Positions 1 to 12,000 of a DNA stretch of 64,000 nt are shown piece by piece. The stretch covers positions 11,572 to 75,571 of the forward strand of contig NZ_KQ948747.1 in the NCBI RefSeq assembly GCF_001514195.1, in the 5' to 3' direction. The stretch comes from Streptomyces griseorubiginosus (GTDB lineage: Bacteria > Actinomycetota > Actinomycetes > Streptomycetales > Streptomycetaceae). The notes under the pieces are model-generated. The model saw only the letters and a list, made by a program, of their open reading frames with translations. It ran no database searches and was not told where the DNA came from. The first letter of the stretch is position 1; each line of letters opens with the position of its first letter. The position numbers were made by a program, and so were the translations under genes.

Positions 1-3000
1 ACGGCAGCCTCATGGGCGAGTTCACCCGGCCGGTCGATCCGGCGGACGCGGCCGCGGAGGCGGAAGAGGCCGAGGCCGGCGGCGGGCAGCAGTTGGCCGG
101 GGGCGGCCTGTCCCAGGGCGGGCTGCGGGACCGCCACCTGTACCGCCTGGCCTCGATCATCGACGCGTTCCCGGTGGGATCAACGGCGCCCTCCTTCGTG
201 CGACGGGAGCCGTTCGGCGGCAATCCCATGGCGCCTGATTCGGTCCAGCAACATCGGCGGACGCCCCAGCTGGCCGCCCCGCCGTCCGTCCAGGCCCCTC
301 CGGCCCCCGAGCGCCGGCCCGGCTCCCACAGGCTCTCCCTGAGCGTGCCCTCCGCGGCCGAACAGCTGCCCGGCTCCAGTGGGTTGTCGGCGACGGAACA
401 GGGGCCGACGTCGAGCGGGCTGTCCCCGGCGCACGCGACGCGACGTGCGCGGAGCGGATCGGCGCAGTCGCCCACCACGCGCGGCCGCCGGAGTTCGAGT
501 GTGCGCAGCGCCCTGGAGGCGCTGAGCCTGCGGCGGGTCCCCGAGCCGCGGCAGGAGGACTTCGCCGGGTTCCTGGAGCGCACGCTCGCGGAGATGGGCG
601 CGTCCGCCGCGGGCGTCGGCCGTCAGGTCGAGGTGGAGCCGGAGGGATGGCTGGGCCGGGCCAGGCGGGAGCATCCCGTGGCGGCCGCGGCGGACGGTGC
701 GGCTCTTCGCAATACGCTCAGCGGCCTGCTCGGCGGATCCGACGTGGGCGACGCGTTCTCCGACGAGGCGCTGAAGGACATGTTCCAAGGGGCACTGGAC
801 GGGGCCGCCCAGTCCGTGGCCGGCCAGCGGGTGGGAATCCGGGTCACCGCCATCGCCCCTCCGGCCGGCAGCACGGAGTCCACCGGGAAACGGACGCGGA
901 CCGGTCACGTGACGTGGGCGCCGGAGGAGTCCAGCGACTCGGCGAAGCGTACGGCTGCGGACCTCCTGTCGTCTGTGAAGGTGCCGGTGCACCCCGGGGT
1001 GACCCTGTCGGGGGGCCTGGCCGGGGACACCCGGGAGCACGCGGTCACCGCTCGCAGCGGCGGCCAGGAGAAGGTGTCGGCGACCGAGTCGGGGGTGACG
1101 GCGGACGTCGGCACCCACGCGGTGACGTTCGAGGTGTCCGTGGGCGCGCACAAGGCCCAGGTGACCGTGCCGATGGAGCTGTCGTGGGCGCGGCCCCGAA
1201 CCGGTGCCGGCTCGCACGCCGATGTCGCACTGGGCTATCCGCACCTGCGGGCCGGAGCGGGGGGCCGCGAACGCGCCGACGCGTTCAAGTCCGCGCAGCG
1301 CGCCGTGGAGAAGCTGCGGTACGCCTTCTTCCACGGTCTGAAGGGCCTGCCGGAAATGGTGGTTAAGGGCCCCGCCGGTCCGTTCGAGTCGCCGGCGGAG
1401 CAGCAGAGGTTCGACCAATGGGTGGCGGGCCTGCGCCAGCCCCAGGTGCACGAGGCGCGCGGAATGCTCAGGGAGCCGGCGCGGGCCACGTTCGGCTTCA
1501 AGGGCGGCCAGCACGAGGTCGTGGTGGCGCTCGCGCCCCCGCGGAGCACGGCGCCGGGAAGTGCCGCGCTGCGCGGCGAGTTCGCCGATCGCAGCGAGCG
1601 CAGTGTGACGTACACGCACACGGACGAGGCGTCGGAGACGGTCCGCAGCGGCCACCGGCACAGCCTGGGCGGCACGCTGGGCGCGGAGACCGGCGACCCG
1701 CTGACGAACCTGGCGCTGCCCAGTGTTTCGCTGAAGCTGAGCGGTGAGCGCTTCACCACGGAGGTCGACGACGCGGTCTCCCAATTCCGCACCGAGTTGT
1801 CCGCGACGTACCGCGGGGACTTCGACCACTACGAGGCACCGCTGGCCTACGTGGTGTCGGTCGCGGGCGAGTCGTGGCGGCTGGAGGGCGGCGTCACCCT
1901 GTGGCTTAGCTCGTCCCCCTCGACCCCCGCCAGCCCGGGGGACCTGCCCGCCGGCCTGGACATGAAGGAGATTCCGGATTACGTCAACGTGCGCCACGAA
2001 TTGCCCGAGGAGGTGGTGGCCGACATCGCCAACGAGGCTGTGCACCTGCTGAACCTCGGCCCGGCCGCGGAAAGGCGCACCGTCAACGAGTTGAAGAACT
2101 TCCTGCGGCGCAAGGGAAACGTGTCGGCGCTGGTGGACGGCGACGAAGGAGTGATGTTCACCCCGTCCGCAGGCGGACGCCGCCTCTATCTGCGCGGCAC
2201 GGTGGACCGCAAGCTCGGCAGCTACGAGGGCCCGGCCGGCGACCTGCGTCTCGGCAGGGGAGTCGTCACCGGGGCCGCCCGCCGCAGCGGCCGCGGCCAC
2301 GGCCGGTCCGCCAGCGCCGAGCTGACCTTCGACGGGCTGCCCGGGCCGCTGGAGACCTCGGCGGCCATGCGGTTGTCGATGGACGCTCAGCACACCGACG
2401 GGATCGCCGTAGAGGTGGCGCAGGAGCGGTCGTGGCAACCGGGCACGGTGCCCCAGCGTGTCTCCTATCCGATGACGGTGAAGGCGCGGGTGGGAGAGAC
2501 CTCCCAGGGCGACGACTGGCAGGAGCTGGAGCAGTATGCCGCCCGCCCGCACCAGGTGCGGATCGTCGTTCCCGGGCCGGCCGACAACGTCAAGCACTTC
2601 ACCGCGGACGTCGAGTCGTCGACCATGGAGACCCCCTGGCGTCCCGCGCGGCCCGAGGACCTGATCCGCGACGGCATCGCGCTGCCCACGTCGGCGGACG
2701 TGGAGGTGATGAAGCCGGTCGGGGCTCTGCGGTCGACCGCGGCGGGCATGCTGGACGAGATGCCGAAGGCCGGCGGCTGGCGCGGCAAGAGCGTCCGGCT
2801 GGCCGCGCACGGCCTGCTGGGGGAACAGGCCGAGACGCTGAGCGAGGACCACGGGGGCCTGCCCGGGCCCATGGCCCTGGGTCTGTGGGCACGCCGGGAC
2901 GTCCGCCAGGCCCGGTTCACGGCGACGACGAATCCGCGCGCCGGAACGGACTGGCTGTCGCTGGAGAGCCACAACGACGGCGGTCCCCTCGGCGGCCAGG

Positions 3001-6000
3001 ACGTCTTCGGCCACGTGGGCCTCGGCGAGTTCCTGCGCAATCCCCGCATCACCCGCAGGGACGAGGCCCGGACCTTCCGCCTCACCGAGGACTCCACCAC
3101 CAAACTGCCCTCCTCGGACGAGCGGTCCAAGGCCGTCGAGGCGAGTGCGACGACCGGCTACACGTTCGAGGCGGGAAACTTCTCGGCGGCCCTCACGGCC
3201 AAGGCCCAGGCCGGCTTCACGCATGGCCACAAGGATTCCGCCGAGGACACGGTGCAGACCAGGACCGAGACCACCTTCACCGACCGCGCCTACCGGGTGG
3301 TGTTCGACACGACCCGGGTCCTCCAGGCGCGGGCCGACCGCACCTGGAGCGGGCCCCGGACCGGGGAGCACGGGTCGACCGGCGCACCGCACGCCAAGGT
3401 CAGGGACGTCCCGGATGCGGTCGTGGTCTGGATCCCCGCCGGCGAACTGGCGTCGCTCGGAGTCCTGCCGGACGAGCAGATCGCCAAGCTGCACCCGGAA
3501 GACCAGGACCGCTACCACCGTATGCACGCGGTCCAGCGCCCGTCCGGGCCGGTTCCGAAGCCGGGCCTGCGCAGGGCCCCCACCCTGCCGCTCTGGCAGC
3601 CGCCCACCGACATCGGGCACGGCATCGGCACCCCCGACCTGCACCGTCCGGCCGCGCTGACCGACTTCGTCGACGTCCTGAACAAGGCGATGCGGGACTG
3701 GCGGGCACAGCAGGATCCGCAGCTCGCACAGGGCGCGCCGCAACAGGTGTTCGTCGACATGGCCCAGCAGCTCGAACAGCAGATCTTCGACCGGGCGGCC
3801 TCGGGCGGGCTGCCGCAGATGCTCAACCAGGCGCTCAACGGCGGGCTGCCGCTGTTCGTCCAGGCGTCGAAACAGCACCAGGGAATCACCTGGGAGCAGT
3901 TGGTCCTGGTCAAGCTCACTCTGGGCGCCGGACACCACGACTACACGCTGGACGACTACAGCACGAACACGACGTACGCGACGAACACGCAGACGCGCAG
4001 GGCGGTGACGAACACGCTGAGCGCCGGCGCGTCGGCCGACGCGGAGCCCGCGGTGTCCGACCTCGGCACGATCGGCGAATTCGTCGCCGAGCAGCTCGCC
4101 GGGCAGGTGCCGCTCGACCCCACGGCGGCCGGCACGGTCTCCCGCGCCTGGGGGCCGGTGCGCGAGCAGGGCGATCAGCAGACCATCACCGTCGAGCAGT
4201 CCGGGGGCGCCCACCGGTTCGTGCACGCGGTCACCGTGGAGTTCCAGGTGCACACCTGGCCGCATCGAGGCGTCCGCGGCAAGCTCAACCAGGCGCTCGG
4301 CCTGTCGGCGGACGAAAGCAGCACATGGTCCTCCAAACCGCGTCAGCTGACCGACGCGACCGACGTGGTGCGCCTGACCGTGCCCATGGAGGAGTACCAC
4401 GCGGCGGCGGGAGCCGATCCCATCGCCGAGCAGTCGGTGTCGCTGCGCGAGCAGTGGAGCCAGGGCGCCACCCCGGGCTTCCCGCCGGACGCCCTGGTCC
4501 TCGTAAAGCCCTTCCAGGCCCCGCGTCTGCACGACTACGTCAGCGGCCTCCTGCTGGACGCCGATCCCGCGCACTCCGGCCGTCTGCAGGTCAGTGCCCG
4601 CCGCGCCGAGCCGCTGATGCACCAGACCGACGCGGTCCACCTGACCCACGCCTTCGTGCTCGCCCTCGCGCCGGACGGGCACCACATCACCCTGCACGGC
4701 CGGACGTTGAGCGGCGCCACCATCAAAGTGGACCTGTTGGACCTCAAGGTGTACGACACCAGTGACACCACCAAGGTCTCCGGCACCCGGTCCGCGTTCG
4801 ACCGCACGATCGCGCCGGGCGCCGCGACCGAGCTCTCCGGCAGCCTGGCCGCCTTCCCCGAGGAGCCGGCCTTCCCGGGGCTGCTCCCCGACGCGGTCAC
4901 GCAGGGGATGGCTGGCCTCGCCGTCGAGGGCGCTCGCACCGGCCGCCGTCCCGGCGCCGTGACCGAAAGAACCAAGGCCGCGCAGGGCGGCGGCCGCACA
5001 CAGAGCGCGCGGATGCCCGGGTTCTATCTGGTACGTGCCACCGTCCCCACCGCCGTCACTCCCGTCTACCGGCCCAAGGTGCCCGAGGCCAGCCGGCAGC
5101 AGCCGCTGACGAGCGCCGCGGACGGGCACGTGTGGCTGTACGCCAACGGCCCCGCGCTGACCGCGATGGGCGTGACCCCGCCCGGCGCCGCCACCTGGCA
5201 AACCGGCGAGGCCGTGGAGCGCCGCCTCGTCGACGGGAACAGGCAGTGGGTCGGATCGGCCGTCCTCAACGGGACGGACTACGCGCGGCTGGCGGGGGCC
5301 CTGCCGAAGCTGCCCGCGTTCAGGGAGTACATCCAGTGGTCCCGCGACGTGGCGAACCGCAGGACGGCGGTCCGCCGTCCGCTGCCCACCACCGATGCCT
5401 GGCTGGTCGGGCACGGCGACACGGTCTTCGACGAAGGCGGGCTGAATGCGTTCGCGGAAACCGTCGCCCGCAAGAAGCTGAAGTCGATGACGGTCGCGGC
5501 GTGCACGACGGCGGCGTCCCTGGCCGCCACCGCGCCGGTGCTGCAACGCGTCGCCGACCGCACCGGCGTGACGATCCACCAGTTCGAGAGCGGCTTCGCC
5601 ATCGTCCCGGGTGGACCGGGCGGCCGCCAGACGGAGATCCACGTCGCCGAGGACGGGCAGGGCAGGCCCGCCTGGTACCGCACGTTCGTGCCCGGTGCCT
5701 CCGCACCGGTGCCGGCCGGCGGCAAGGACGCGAAGACCGAGCACGCACCCGCCGGACTGAGCTACCCCGACCCGGAGTTCTGGCTCACACCCGGCACGGC
5801 CGTACGGGAGGCGCTTCCCGGCACCGACAGCCAGGAGACAACTCCCAGCACCGGGGGTCAGGCGGAGCCTTCCGGCGCCGGGGGTCAGGAGGCGACCGCC
5901 GCAGCGACGGAGACCGTCGGCGCCCCGACCGAGACTGCCGGTGCCTTGCCGGCCCCCGCGGTGACCGAGACTCCCGCCGCGCCCAACCTCGTCGCGGTGT

Positions 6001-9000
6001 ACGGGCAGTACGACCCCGAGAACGCGACCGCCGTCATCGACGGGGAGCCGCTGGACGCCGAGGGCACGGCGGAGTGGATCCGCGAGAACACCTCGTGGCA
6101 GGCCGGGCAGCCGGTCGCCCTGCTCATGCCCGCGGCGGCGAGCCCGCGGCCGGAGGACGACACGGTGTTCGCCGAACAGGTGGCGGACCTGCTTGGGGCG
6201 CCGGTCGTCGCGTCCCGAGGCGCACTCGAGGACGCCGCCACGTGGACGGCCATCACACCGGAGGAACAGCCGCCGGAGCAGGGCCCGGAGCAGGGCCCGG
6301 GGCAGGGGGAGACCCGGCCGGAGCCGTCACCGCATCAGGCGCCCTGGTACATGGAGCGAGGGGCGCTCGGCGCGGCGACCGTTGTCACGGTCCACCCCTG
6401 GGCGGACGAGGCCCGACTCGACGGGGCGGCACAGCAGGCCGCCGGCGCGGCGCTCCGGCCGGAGGACGGTCCGGCCCTGCGCACCGGCCTCCAGGACGTG
6501 CTCAAGGACGTGCTCGCCACCGAGTCCGAGGAGACCTGGCAGCAACTGCTCAACCGCGGCAGGACGCTGGTGCTGGACGGCAGGCTGGTGTGGCTGCGCC
6601 CGGTGCCGGCCGCCCTCGTGCCCGCCGAGCAGCCGGAGGAGGGCGAAGTCCAGGTCTATGGGACGGGCTACGCCACCACGACCACGAGCCTCGAGCTAGA
6701 GCATGAGGTCGAGAAGGGCATCGACGCGGCCATGCTGTCGGTGCTCTCCATCGCCTCGTCGGTCGCGAGCGCGTTCCTGCCCGTCGTGCCGAGACTGACC
6801 GCGAGCGTTGCCAACACCCGGTCGTCCGGGTGGAAGCGCACCGTCGTCGTGGGCCGCAAGCTCGAAGCGAAGAAGCAGACCCGCTTCGACGGCGGGGTAC
6901 GCGTCCTGGTGTTCGTCGACGGCGTGGAGCGCGGGAACGCGCCGGTGTTCCCCGGCCTCCTCGCCCTCGACGTACCGAGCGACCTGGCGAGCGCGGACGC
7001 GCCGCGCCCGGATGCCGAGGTGCCGTTCACCGCTGGCACCCGCAGCCGCAGGCGCCGGCCCGGCACGGCCCGCGAGGTGCTCAACGCCATCGACCTGATC
7101 CCCGTCGCCGCCTCGCTGCAACGGCGGCTGCTCGGCGCCGACCTGTCGGCCACGGCCGTCCGGGCGGCCATGGACTCTGTGCTCGACCTCCTCAACGAAC
7201 AGGCGGTACGCGACCGCAGCCGCCTTTTCGGTGGCAACGGCATCATCACCGAGAAGGTGTCCGTCCGGGCCGGACGGAACGCCGCCGGGCTGCCGCAGTC
7301 GTTCGAAGCACACTTCGTGATCCGCGGGGAAGTCGAGCGGGTCCAGTACCTGGGAGACGTCCAGGCGAAGATCCGCGAGGACTCGGGCAGCACCCTGAAC
7401 ATCACACAGGGCCGGCACAGCACCAGCAAGGCGGCGATCGGCGCCGGCTTCGACCTGACCGGGCTGCACAACCCGGGGGATCACTCCAAGGCATCCTCAC
7501 GTGCTCCCATGCTCACCGTCACTCCCCTCGGCGGCGGGCGCGACACCGGCCACCGGATCGTCGAGCAGTCCGGCGGGCAGACGGTGCTCAAGCAGAAGGG
7601 CCTGCTGAGCCGCTACCTGGCGGGCCAGGCGATCACTGTGGAGATCCGCTCCACCACGCACACCGTCGCACCGGTGCGGGAAGAGGTCGACAGCGAGGTC
7701 GCCGTACCGCGTGCCGACGCGCCCGACTTCGAACGGCGGCTGCTCGGCGCGGTCCGCACGCCGGCGCTGCGCGCGGCCGGCCAGACCGACGACGGGCCGG
7801 TGAGCGCGCAACCGCACGTGCGGGCGCTACTGCGTGAAGCCGCGCTCCCGCTGCCCGACTCCGCGTACCAGCGGCCCGCCCACCTCGATGCGCCGCTGCC
7901 AGCCCCGCACCCCCGTGAACCACTGGCGCTGGCCACCCGGCGCGGGCTCGGCTTCGGCCGGCAGATCGCGCTGCCCGGCGCCGAACTCGTACACGACCAG
8001 CTACGCGCAAAACTCGTGGAACTGGACAAGGCGCACACGGGAGGCAGCAGCACCGACTGGTCTCAGGCCGACCTCGACCTCGCCAACTGGTATGGCCGGC
8101 CCACCCTGGAGACCGACCTGCCGGCGCTGATGTACGGCATCGACCACACCGTGACCATCGCCGGCCGGAAGTACCAGGTCTTCGCGCAGGCCCATGTGCG
8201 CGAGCGGATCGGCGGCGACCCCAAGAGCTATCCGCTGACCGTCGACACCCGCGGCCTGCAAAGCGCCCAGGTGACCGGACACCGCGGCGCCAAGTGGGAG
8301 CCGAAGATCGGCGCGGGCGCCTCGCTGCAGCGTTCCTTCGGGGAAGAGGTCCGCGTGCAGTTGTTCTCCCTTCGTGACGAGGGCGGTTACGAACAGGGCC
8401 ACGGTCACGACGTCGGCGGCACGATGAAGTCCGGCTGGCGGACCACGACAGAGGGGGACATCGACGAGCACGTCTACGACGTCGTGTACGAGCTGGCCGT
8501 GCGGCCGGCCGGCGGCGCGGCCGAGCGCTGGTGGATCGACCGGCCCGACCCGGCGGAAGCCTGGTGGGTCCCGCGGCGGCCAGGCGACACCGTCGCCCGC
8601 GTCGTCGTCCCGCACGAGCACGTCCCGGCCGAGCCGATCGACCGGCAGACCCTCGAACTGGCCGGCCGCACCGAGGAACTCCTCTTCTGGCCGGACGACG
8701 ACTTCGTCGACTTCGGCGCCGGCGGCACCTCGGGGGTGGTTCCCGCCTTCTTCCTCCTGCCCGAACTGCCACGGATGGCGGCCAGGATGTACGGCCGGGC
8801 CAACGGCCTGCCGGACCGGTGGGCGGAAGACCGCTTCAGCTGGCCCGGCGCGATCACGAGGATGGGTGAGCCCTCCAAACTCGCCGAATTTTTCGCGGCC
8901 GAGACCGGTCCCGGCCGGCTGATCGATCTGCCAGTCGGCAAGGACGGCATGAAGCAGGCCCTCCGGCTCCGGCTGCGCGGCTACCGGCCGCGCCCCCTCA

Positions 9001-12000
9001 GCCCCGCCGAGTCCGTCGAGTTGGAGCACTACGCCCAGGGCAGCGTGGACCACAAGCGCGGCCGGGAACACGGGTGGGGCAACGGTCTGGAGGCGGCCGC
9101 CGGACCGCTGGGCCACGTCGGACACGGCTTGCTCAGCAGGCCGGGCGATGGCCACGAGCAGACCAAGCCCGAGGGAGGCGAGCACACCGCGGCCGAGGGC
9201 GAGCCGACCGAGACTGGGGACGGGCAGACCGGGACCGAGGGCGGGCAGCAGCACAAGCCGTTCGCGAGCATGGGAGCTCACTTCCAGGCCAAGGTCAAAT
9301 GGGCCTGGAAGCGGCAGAAAGCGCTGGAACAGGCCGGAGTGTCTGTCTCCCGGGCTGTGTACGGCGGTACCCAGTACGGCTTCCGGATGGACCCGGTGTT
9401 CGAGGTGACCCTACTGCGCTGGAAGGGCGACCACGTCACGTCGACCAGCCGCTACCTCCGCGTACGGGAGGCGCTCGACACGCTCGTCCCCGAACGGCTG
9501 GTCCACGACCTCGGACTCGCCGCACTGGCAGGGCTCGCACCGCTGGAGACGCCGTCGCCGCACGTGCCGCGCCACGTCCATCCCGCGCTCCTGCCCGGCA
9601 CCGGCTACCCCGAGCGGCTGCGCGGCGGCGACGTACTCGACTGGCTCAAGACGACACTGACCTCCCGCGGAGTCCTGCCCAAGAAGCGGAACGGCGTCGA
9701 GCGGGCGAACCTGCTGCTGCACGAATTGGAGGCGTCCTTCGGCAACGAAGCGCTGCGCGCCCAGTACACGATGCTGCTGAGCGACGCCGGCGTGGTGCGC
9801 TGGCTGCCGCTGCCGCGTCCGTTCGGCGCCACCCGGTATCTCGGCATCAAGGTCACCGCACAGGTCCTGCCGCAGAGCTCCGACCGTCCGCGTCCCGAGG
9901 TGGATCTGACGCTGCGGGCCCAGGGGCAGGACGTGTCGTCGCGCAAGAAGACCCGGGAGACCAGTTACTCCGTGGGCGGCGAATTCCACGTCCAGGGGGG
10001 CAAGGACACCGGTCTCGGGGGCCTGGAAGGCGGCGGCGGCTACCGGTGGGCCACCGAGCGCTCGACCGAGGACGCCGAGAAGACCCAGAAGATCTTCCGC
10101 GTCAACCCCGAGAAGTCGCACGAGTTCGAGCATCCGCTGGTCTTCACCGTCCAACTCGCGGTCAGCACCGAACTGCCCGCGATTGCCGTCCCGCTGCGGG
10201 CCGCGCGGGCCGGTCTGCTGCATGGCGCCGATCTCCTGCGGTACGGCAGGGAGGCGGCCGACTTCTGGTACGCGGCGCGGCCGCTCGCCTGGTCGGACGA
10301 GGCGCGCATGGCTGGCGACATCCGGGTCCTCGTACCCGCCCACCTGGTCCAGGACGGGCCGGCCCCCCGCATCGAACCGGTCTACGGCACCGGCGCCGCC
10401 TGGCATGTGCTCCCGATCACGCCGGACCTCTCCTCCGCGGACCGCGACAGGACGCCCACCACCCCGCGGGAGGTGCTGGCGCAGGCGCTGCACCCGTTCG
10501 CCTTCCCCGCCGCGGCGGCGGTGCACCGGTGGGCGGCGCTGGCCGCCGCGCCGTTCAGGCCGCCGACTGACCTGTCGGCGGACGGCGCCTGGCGGATCCC
10601 GGGCCTGGACTTCAGCACGGTTCGCGGCCTGCGCTACCAGAACTTCACCAGCGCCGCCATGCTGCTCCCCAACGTCCTGGAACTGCTGGCCCACGTGTAC
10701 GAGGCGCCGGTCGGACGCGACTACATGGTCACCCGTGGCACCGGCAGGGGCAATCTCCGGGCGGGTGACCGCACAGCCCTGGTGGGCATGAGCATCCGCA
10801 AGGCGGAGGTGATCGGGCCGAAGGACGGCGCGGTGTTCAAGGCACGGCGGTACGTCCAACTGGACGAGGAGACCGTCAACGCGGTCAAGAACAGCGGCGG
10901 CTGGTTCTTCTCCCTCGGTCCGCAGGCCGCCGGCGGCGAGCCCGGAGAGGAAGCCTTCCTCGCCATGGTGCCGGCCGACGTCTCGTTCGACGACTCCACG
11001 GAGTTCGAAGGGCGCCGCGACGGCATCGAGATGGACAACCGGATCGAGATCCGCCGGTTCCGCTACTACAGCTTTGACCTGGAGCTCCAGTTCCGGGGGC
11101 CGCGCGGCATCCTGCGCGTCCAGGCCCCGGGCGGCCTCTACGGCATGCTCCCGGTGGAGAAGGAGCCCGACGCGACCGGCACATACCGGCTGGCCGACGG
11201 CCTGGAGGAGTCCCTCCCGGACATCTTCGGCCGGGCGGCGACCGAACCGCCGGCACCGGCACAGCGCGAGATAACGACCACGGCCAAGCGCGGGCTGTCG
11301 CGTGATGAGTTGCTGGGGTTGATGCGGCGAGTGGCCGGCGAGGCGGCTCCGGTCGAGGGTGTGCCCTTGCAGGACTGCGTGCAGCGGTTGGCGGCGTTCC
11401 GGGACGGGTTGTTCCCGCAAGGAGTGCGCACGGCCGGTGTGGTGGACGACGCGGTCGTGGGGTCCGCGGCGGTTCGGGCGGGACTGGTGCCGGGCCCGGG
11501 CTGGCGGCGGGTGCGCTCGTGGGAGTCGGTGCGGGCGGCGGTGCGGGATGCCGGACCAGGCGCGGTCGCCATGGTGCTGGCACTGCGTCAGGGTGAGGCG
11601 CTGGGGCACGGCTTCGGCCTCTACCACGTGGCGGAGCCGGACGGCGGTCCCGAATGGGTGGACCTCCAGGCGCGTGCGGGTCGGGAGTTGCCGTCCGGGC
11701 CGGCGGTGGCGGCCAACGACGCGTACGCCGTGGTGGTCGACGCGTCGGGTCGCGTCCTGCCGGATGCGCTGCCGGAGTTCCAGGAGTCCTCGTCCGACGT
11801 GCACGCGGTGCTGGACGCGCCGCTCGTCCACGAACACGGCGCGCTGGGTCTTGAGGCGGAGGACGAGCACCGCCATATATTTCCGCCCAGTACGCCACGG
11901 GTGAAGAGCAAAAGGATCCTGGCCGAGGAGCCTGGAATTCAGGCTGTGTATGGATACGCTTTCGTGCCCGGCCGAGCCGGGGACCGGCCGGACGACGTCC

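Noticed and set aside
180..5744. 1,854-codon open frame on the minus strand inside the giant gene
   Set aside because: Arg/Gly/His-rich translation without motifs; long antisense frames are a by-product of GC-biased third codon positions in a very long gene.
6270..6310. EQGPEQGPGQG repeat as a possible tandem-repeat domain
   Set aside because: Only two to three units within a low-complexity linker.
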